A DNA stretch of 16,555 nt from an uncultured Collinsella sp. (GTDB lineage: Bacteria > Actinomycetota > Coriobacteriia > Coriobacteriales > Coriobacteriaceae): positions 1-16,555 of the forward strand of contig CABRIC010000041.1 in assembly GCA_902470905.1 (NCBI GenBank). The letters run 5' to 3'. The notes below the pieces were generated by a model. It did no database searches and was not told where the DNA came from. It saw only the letters and a list, made by a program, of their open reading frames with translations. The translations under genes and the position numbers were made by a program. Below, one piece after another: positions 14,604 through 16,555 of this stretch. Every line of letters begins with the position of its first letter. Position 1 is the stretch's first letter.

Positions 14604-14614
14604 CGTGTACGTAA

Positions 14615-14642
14615 TGTGATAACGCGCTGTACGTGTTATTAT
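14615..14642 (+). promoter_or_regulatory. Candidate promoter of the infC operon
   Basis: TATTAT at 14637-14642 with a weak -35 (TGTGAT, 14615-14620) and a 16-base spacer, just after the second terminator and about 180 bases before infC. The position would give a long leader RNA holding the hairpins described next. Confidence 0.4.
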
Positions 14643-14824
14643 TCGCAAGGCGTTGTTCCCGCAATGCCCTAAAGAGGAACCCGAGGGTTCCCACCTTTTG
14701 GCGCCAATGAGCAGCTGACTGGTCATACAACTTAGATTCCCTTCCTCAAATCGAGGAAGTCTATGTGTACGACCTGGTTGCTGAGAAGCGCCGGGTTATT
14801 TTTTTATGAATGGAGGTAGGGAAA
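14643..14824 (+). promoter_or_regulatory. Structured infC leader with attenuator
   Basis: The 182 bases before infC hold three hairpins and no gene: GGAACCC-GA-GGGTTCC (14676-14691), CTTCCTC-N5-GAGGAAG extended by TAGA/TCTA (14733-14763), and an intrinsic terminator next to the infC ribosome site. In other bacteria infC-rpmI-rplT leaders are controlled by ribosomal protein L20 or by attenuation; I cannot match this leader to a named class by eye. Confidence 0.6.
14771..14806 (+). terminator. Intrinsic terminator directly before infC (attenuator)
   Basis: Stem 14772-14777 with 14791-14796, continued after one bulged base by 14779-14782 with 14787-14790, capped by a GAGA tetraloop, and followed by a T-rich tail with seven T in a row at 14799-14805. 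It ends seven bases before the infC ribosome site, and no other gene lies between it and the previous terminator, so it can only act on the infC leader transcript. Confidence 0.75.
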
Positions 14825-15379
14825 ATAGCTAAGTCTGATGACACCCGCATCAACGACGAGATCACTGCATCTTCGTGCCGTTTGATTGGCGTCGATGGCT
14901 CTCAACTCGGCCTGTTCGCCATCCGCGATGCCCAGCGCGTCGCCGACGATCAGGGTCTCGACCTGGTCGAGATCGCTCCCAACGCGGAGCCGCCGGTCTG
15001 CAAGGTCATGGACTACGGTAAGTTCAAGTACCAGCAGGCCATGAAGGCCAAGGCTGCTCGTAAGAACCAGTCCAAGGTCGAGGTCAAGGAAATGAAGTTC
15101 CGACCCAAGATCGACGTTGGCGACTACGAGACCAAGAAGGGACACGTTCTGCGTTTCCTCAAGAAGGGCGCACGCGTTAAGATCACCATCATGTTCCGCG
15201 GCCGTGAGATGGCTCACCCGGAGCAGGGCCTTAACGTTCTCGAGCGTCTCGCCGAGGATCTCAAGCCTTACGCTACGGTCGAGTCCAAGCCTAAGATGGA
15301 AGGCCGTAACATGCTTATGCTGCTCGCCCCGATTAAGGGCGCCTTCGATGAGGATAAAGCGGCAAGCGATACCAAATAA
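14825..15379 (+). CDS. infC: Translation initiation factor IF-3 (apparent AUA start)
   Basis: A 184-residue IF-3, which binds the 30S subunit, prevents early joining of 50S and checks start codon and initiator tRNA. The N-domain has TRINDEI, LGLFAIRDAQ and DLVEIAPNAEPPVCKVMDYGK; a lysine-rich linker follows; the C-domain has KEMKFRPKID, YETKK, FLKKGARVKITIMFRGREM and MLMLLAP. The strong GGAGG (14812-14816) is eight bases from an ATA codon at 14825, which gives MAKSDDTRIN. The only in-frame ATG (14810) overlaps that ribosome site and has none of its own. Rare start codons are a known trait of infC (AUU in E. coli), because IF-3 discriminates against them and so limits its own synthesis. First gene of infC-rpmI-rplT. 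Confidence 0.95.
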   Translation: MAKSDDTRINDEITASSCRLIGVDGSQLGLFAIRDAQRVADDQGLDLVEIAPNAEPPVCKVMDYGKFKYQQAMKAKAARKNQSKVEVKEMKFRPKIDVGDYETKKGHVLRFLKKGARVKITIMFRGREMAHPEQGLNVLERLAEDLKPYATVESKPKMEGRNMLMLLAPIKGAFDEDKAASDTK

Positions 15380-15411
15380 CTAGTGTTCTGTAACCGATTA
15401 AGGAGTATTTC

Positions 15412-15603
15412 ATGCCTAAGATGAAGTCCCACAGCGGCACCAAGAAGCGTTTCCGCAAGACTGGTACCGGCAAGCTTATGCGCGCCAAGGCTTTCAAGAG
15501 CCACATCCTGAGCAAGAAGTCCACCAAGCGTAAGCGTGGCTTCCGTCAGGAGACCGAGATCGCCGCTGCCGACCGCAAGGTCATCAAGTCGCGTCTCGCC
15601 TAA
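15412..15603 (+). CDS. rpmI: 50S ribosomal protein L35
   Basis: A 63-residue, very basic protein with the full L35 pattern: MPKMKSHSGTKKRFRKTGTG at the start, then KAFKSHIL and KSTKRKRGFR. Length matches the family (about 64). AGGAG (15401-15405) is six bases from the ATG. It lies 32 bases after infC in the conserved infC-rpmI-rplT order and is part of the large ribosomal subunit. Confidence 0.98.
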   Translation: MPKMKSHSGTKKRFRKTGTGKLMRAKAFKSHILSKKSTKRKRGFRQETEIAAADRKVIKSRLA

Positions 15604-15649
15604 GTTCGCGTTCCCGTTTTTCGTTTTACCGTCTAGGAGTTGATAGAAC

Positions 15650-16009
15650 ATGGCACGTATTAAGCGCGCTGTTGCCGCCAAGAAGAAGCGCCGTACCGTT
15701 ATGCACCGTGCGAAGGGTTACTACGGTGCCGCTTCGCGTACTTACAAGCATGCTAAAGAGCAGGTCCAGCACTCTCTGCAGTATCAGTATCGTGATCGCC
15801 GCAACAAGAAGCGCGAGATCCGTTCTCTCTGGATCACTCGTATCAACGCTGCTGCTCGTCTGAACGACATCTCTTACTCTCAGTTCATGCACGGCCTGAA
15901 GGTTGCCGGCATCGAGCTCGACCGCAAGGTCCTGGCTCAGATGGCTTACGAGGACATCGAGTCCTTCAACGAGCTGGCTACCATCGCCAAGAAGGCTCTC
16001 GAGGCCTAA
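15650..16009 (+). CDS. rplT: 50S ribosomal protein L20
   Basis: A 119-residue basic protein of standard L20 length. It begins MARIKRAVAAKKKRR, has AKGYYGAASRTYKHAKEQV and YRDRRNKKREIRSLWITRIN, and ends in the globular C-terminal domain (NDISYSQFMHGLK, ELDRKVLAQMAYED). It binds 23S rRNA early in 50S assembly and in several bacteria represses its own operon by binding the leader, which makes it a candidate regulator of the leader found here. TAGGAGT (15634-15640) precedes the ATG by nine bases. Last gene of the operon. Confidence 0.98.
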   Translation: MARIKRAVAAKKKRRTVMHRAKGYYGAASRTYKHAKEQVQHSLQYQYRDRRNKKREIRSLWITRINAAARLNDISYSQFMHGLKVAGIELDRKVLAQMAYEDIESFNELATIAKKALEA

Positions 16010-16029
16010 TAGATTCTCTTGAATCGCTA

Positions 16030-16066
16030 GGGGAGTGTCGCGTTGTGCGCGGCGCTCCCTCTTTTT
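16030..16066 (+). terminator. Intrinsic terminator of the infC-rpmI-rplT operon
   Basis: A 12-bp stem (16031-16042 with 16048-16059, two G-T pairs), loop TTGTG, then TCTTTTT ending at 16066. It lies about 20 bases after the rplT stop. Confidence 0.92.
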
Positions 16067-16079
16067 ATCTGAAGCGCGG

Positions 16080-16107
16080 TTTACATTGCTAAAAGCGCGG
16101 GTAGATA
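16080..16107 (+). promoter_or_regulatory. Candidate rRNA operon promoter
   Basis: TTTACA at 16080-16085 and TAGATA at 16102-16107 with a 16-base spacer, directly after the rplT terminator. The -35 box is good, the -10 box only fair. Its position fits a promoter driving the long leader that follows. Confidence 0.4.
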
Positions 16108-16544
16108 AACACTTACAGGTGACCGATCTCTATTTATTCCTGAACCAAAGGGTCATCATCTGATACGTGCGGAAGATCCGCACCAGTCTTTCTATTACCT
16201 ATAGAAAGCAATATGTTGTGTAGGACTTGTGAAGAGTGGAATTGACGTCCCACAGAGCTTTGCGGTCTGGCAATATATCTCCTTGCCGCGCGGCCCGGTG
16301 CAACCGGATGAGCCGCGGGGCGTGCACCTTGAGAACCGGATACTGCGAGGATGGACACTTCAAGTGTCGCATCCGGGCAGACATCGAACCATTTGAAATG
16401 GTCTAACTTGGATTTGTTTTTCGCAAGGCCGCCGAGAGGCGGCCCCGAGAAATTCCTTTTCCTATCTAATAGAACCATATGAATCGAACGGAACCGATCA
16501 GCGAATGACTGAGAGGACCGGACGGGCTCGAAGCCCAGATATTT
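16108..16544 (+). ncRNA. Probable 5' leader of a 16S-23S-5S rRNA operon
   Basis: About 440 bases with no credible gene but many stems: GTGCGGA-AGA-TCCGCAC (16167-16183), CTTTCTAT-N5-ATAGAAAG (16188-16208), GACACTT-C-AAGTGTC near 16353-16367, ACCATTT-G-AAATGGT near 16388-16402, GGCCGCC-GAGA-GGCGGCC (16427-16444) and GGGCT-CGA-AGCCC (16524-16536). A long structured leader with antitermination and processing signals is usual before 16S rRNA. The assignment rests mainly on the 16S-like bases at the end of the window; I could not place a convincing boxA. Confidence 0.65.
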
Positions 16545-16555
16545 TGGACGGAGAG
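16545..16555 (+). rRNA. Start of 16S rRNA (first bases only)
   Basis: The window ends in GGACGGAGAG, which matches the sequence directly before the universal TTTGATC near the 5' end of 16S rRNA (E. coli has TTGAAGAG there). By analogy with E. coli the mature 5' end would fall about 11 bases before that point. Only these bases are visible, so the call depends on the leader context. Confidence 0.6.

Noticed and set aside
14405..14614. 69-codon ORF across the tRNA-Leu duplication
   Set aside because: It crosses two terminators, hairpins and the tRNA fragment and has no ribosome site; its product has an arginine-rich, random look.
16134..16478. 114-codon minus-strand ORF
   Set aside because: It lies in the hairpin-rich probable rRNA leader and has no protein motif.

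Overview
The window looks like chromosomal DNA of a high-GC Gram-positive gut actinobacterium of the class Coriobacteriia, most likely Collinsella or a close relative. This is inferred from GC-rich third codon positions, gene content and the style of the intergenic repeats; no database was searched. Most of it is well-packed core-genome sequence. I see no prophage, transposase, CRISPR array or defence island.

Layout: (1) 2-2058, the end of a plus-strand branched-chain amino acid ABC transporter operon (livM 3' end, livG, livF) closed by a strong intrinsic terminator. (2) 2060-2126, a perfect 21-bp inverted repeat that looks like a dispersed palindromic element. (3) 2186-3664, cutC tightly coupled to a GalT-like HIT-superfamily gene. 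(4) 3695-4693, a minus-strand bile acid:sodium symporter-family transporter, convergent with the previous pair. (5) 4917-10632, a possible 21-codon leader ORF, then a RecJ exonuclease fused to a RecQ-like DEAH helicase in one 1095-residue protein, then a bifunctional RelA/SpoT-type (p)ppGpp synthetase/hydrolase. (6) 10721-11404, a glyoxalase II-like metallo-beta-lactamase-fold hydrolase. (7) 11599-12465, class II fructose-bisphosphate aldolase with its own promoter candidate, followed by about 230 bases of structured, tandemly repeated non-coding DNA. (8) 12819-14252, a cytoplasmic transglutaminase-like protein. (9) 14292-14603, tRNA-Leu(CAA) with a terminator, then a 119-base hairpin-rich insert, then a second degraded copy of the tRNA 3' end plus terminator. 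(10) 14606-16066, the infC-rpmI-rplT translation operon with a structured leader, an intrinsic terminator just before infC (attenuator) and an apparent AUA start codon for IF3. (11) 16067-16555, what appears to be the leader of an rRNA operon; the last bases match the sequence that precedes TTTGATC at the 5' end of 16S rRNA.

The most interesting items are the RecJ-RecQ-like fusion, which puts a 3'-5' helicase and a 5'-3' single-strand exonuclease in one chain; the duplicated tRNA-Leu 3' end; the palindromic element after livF; the tandem repeat after fba; and the AUA start plus attenuator of infC.
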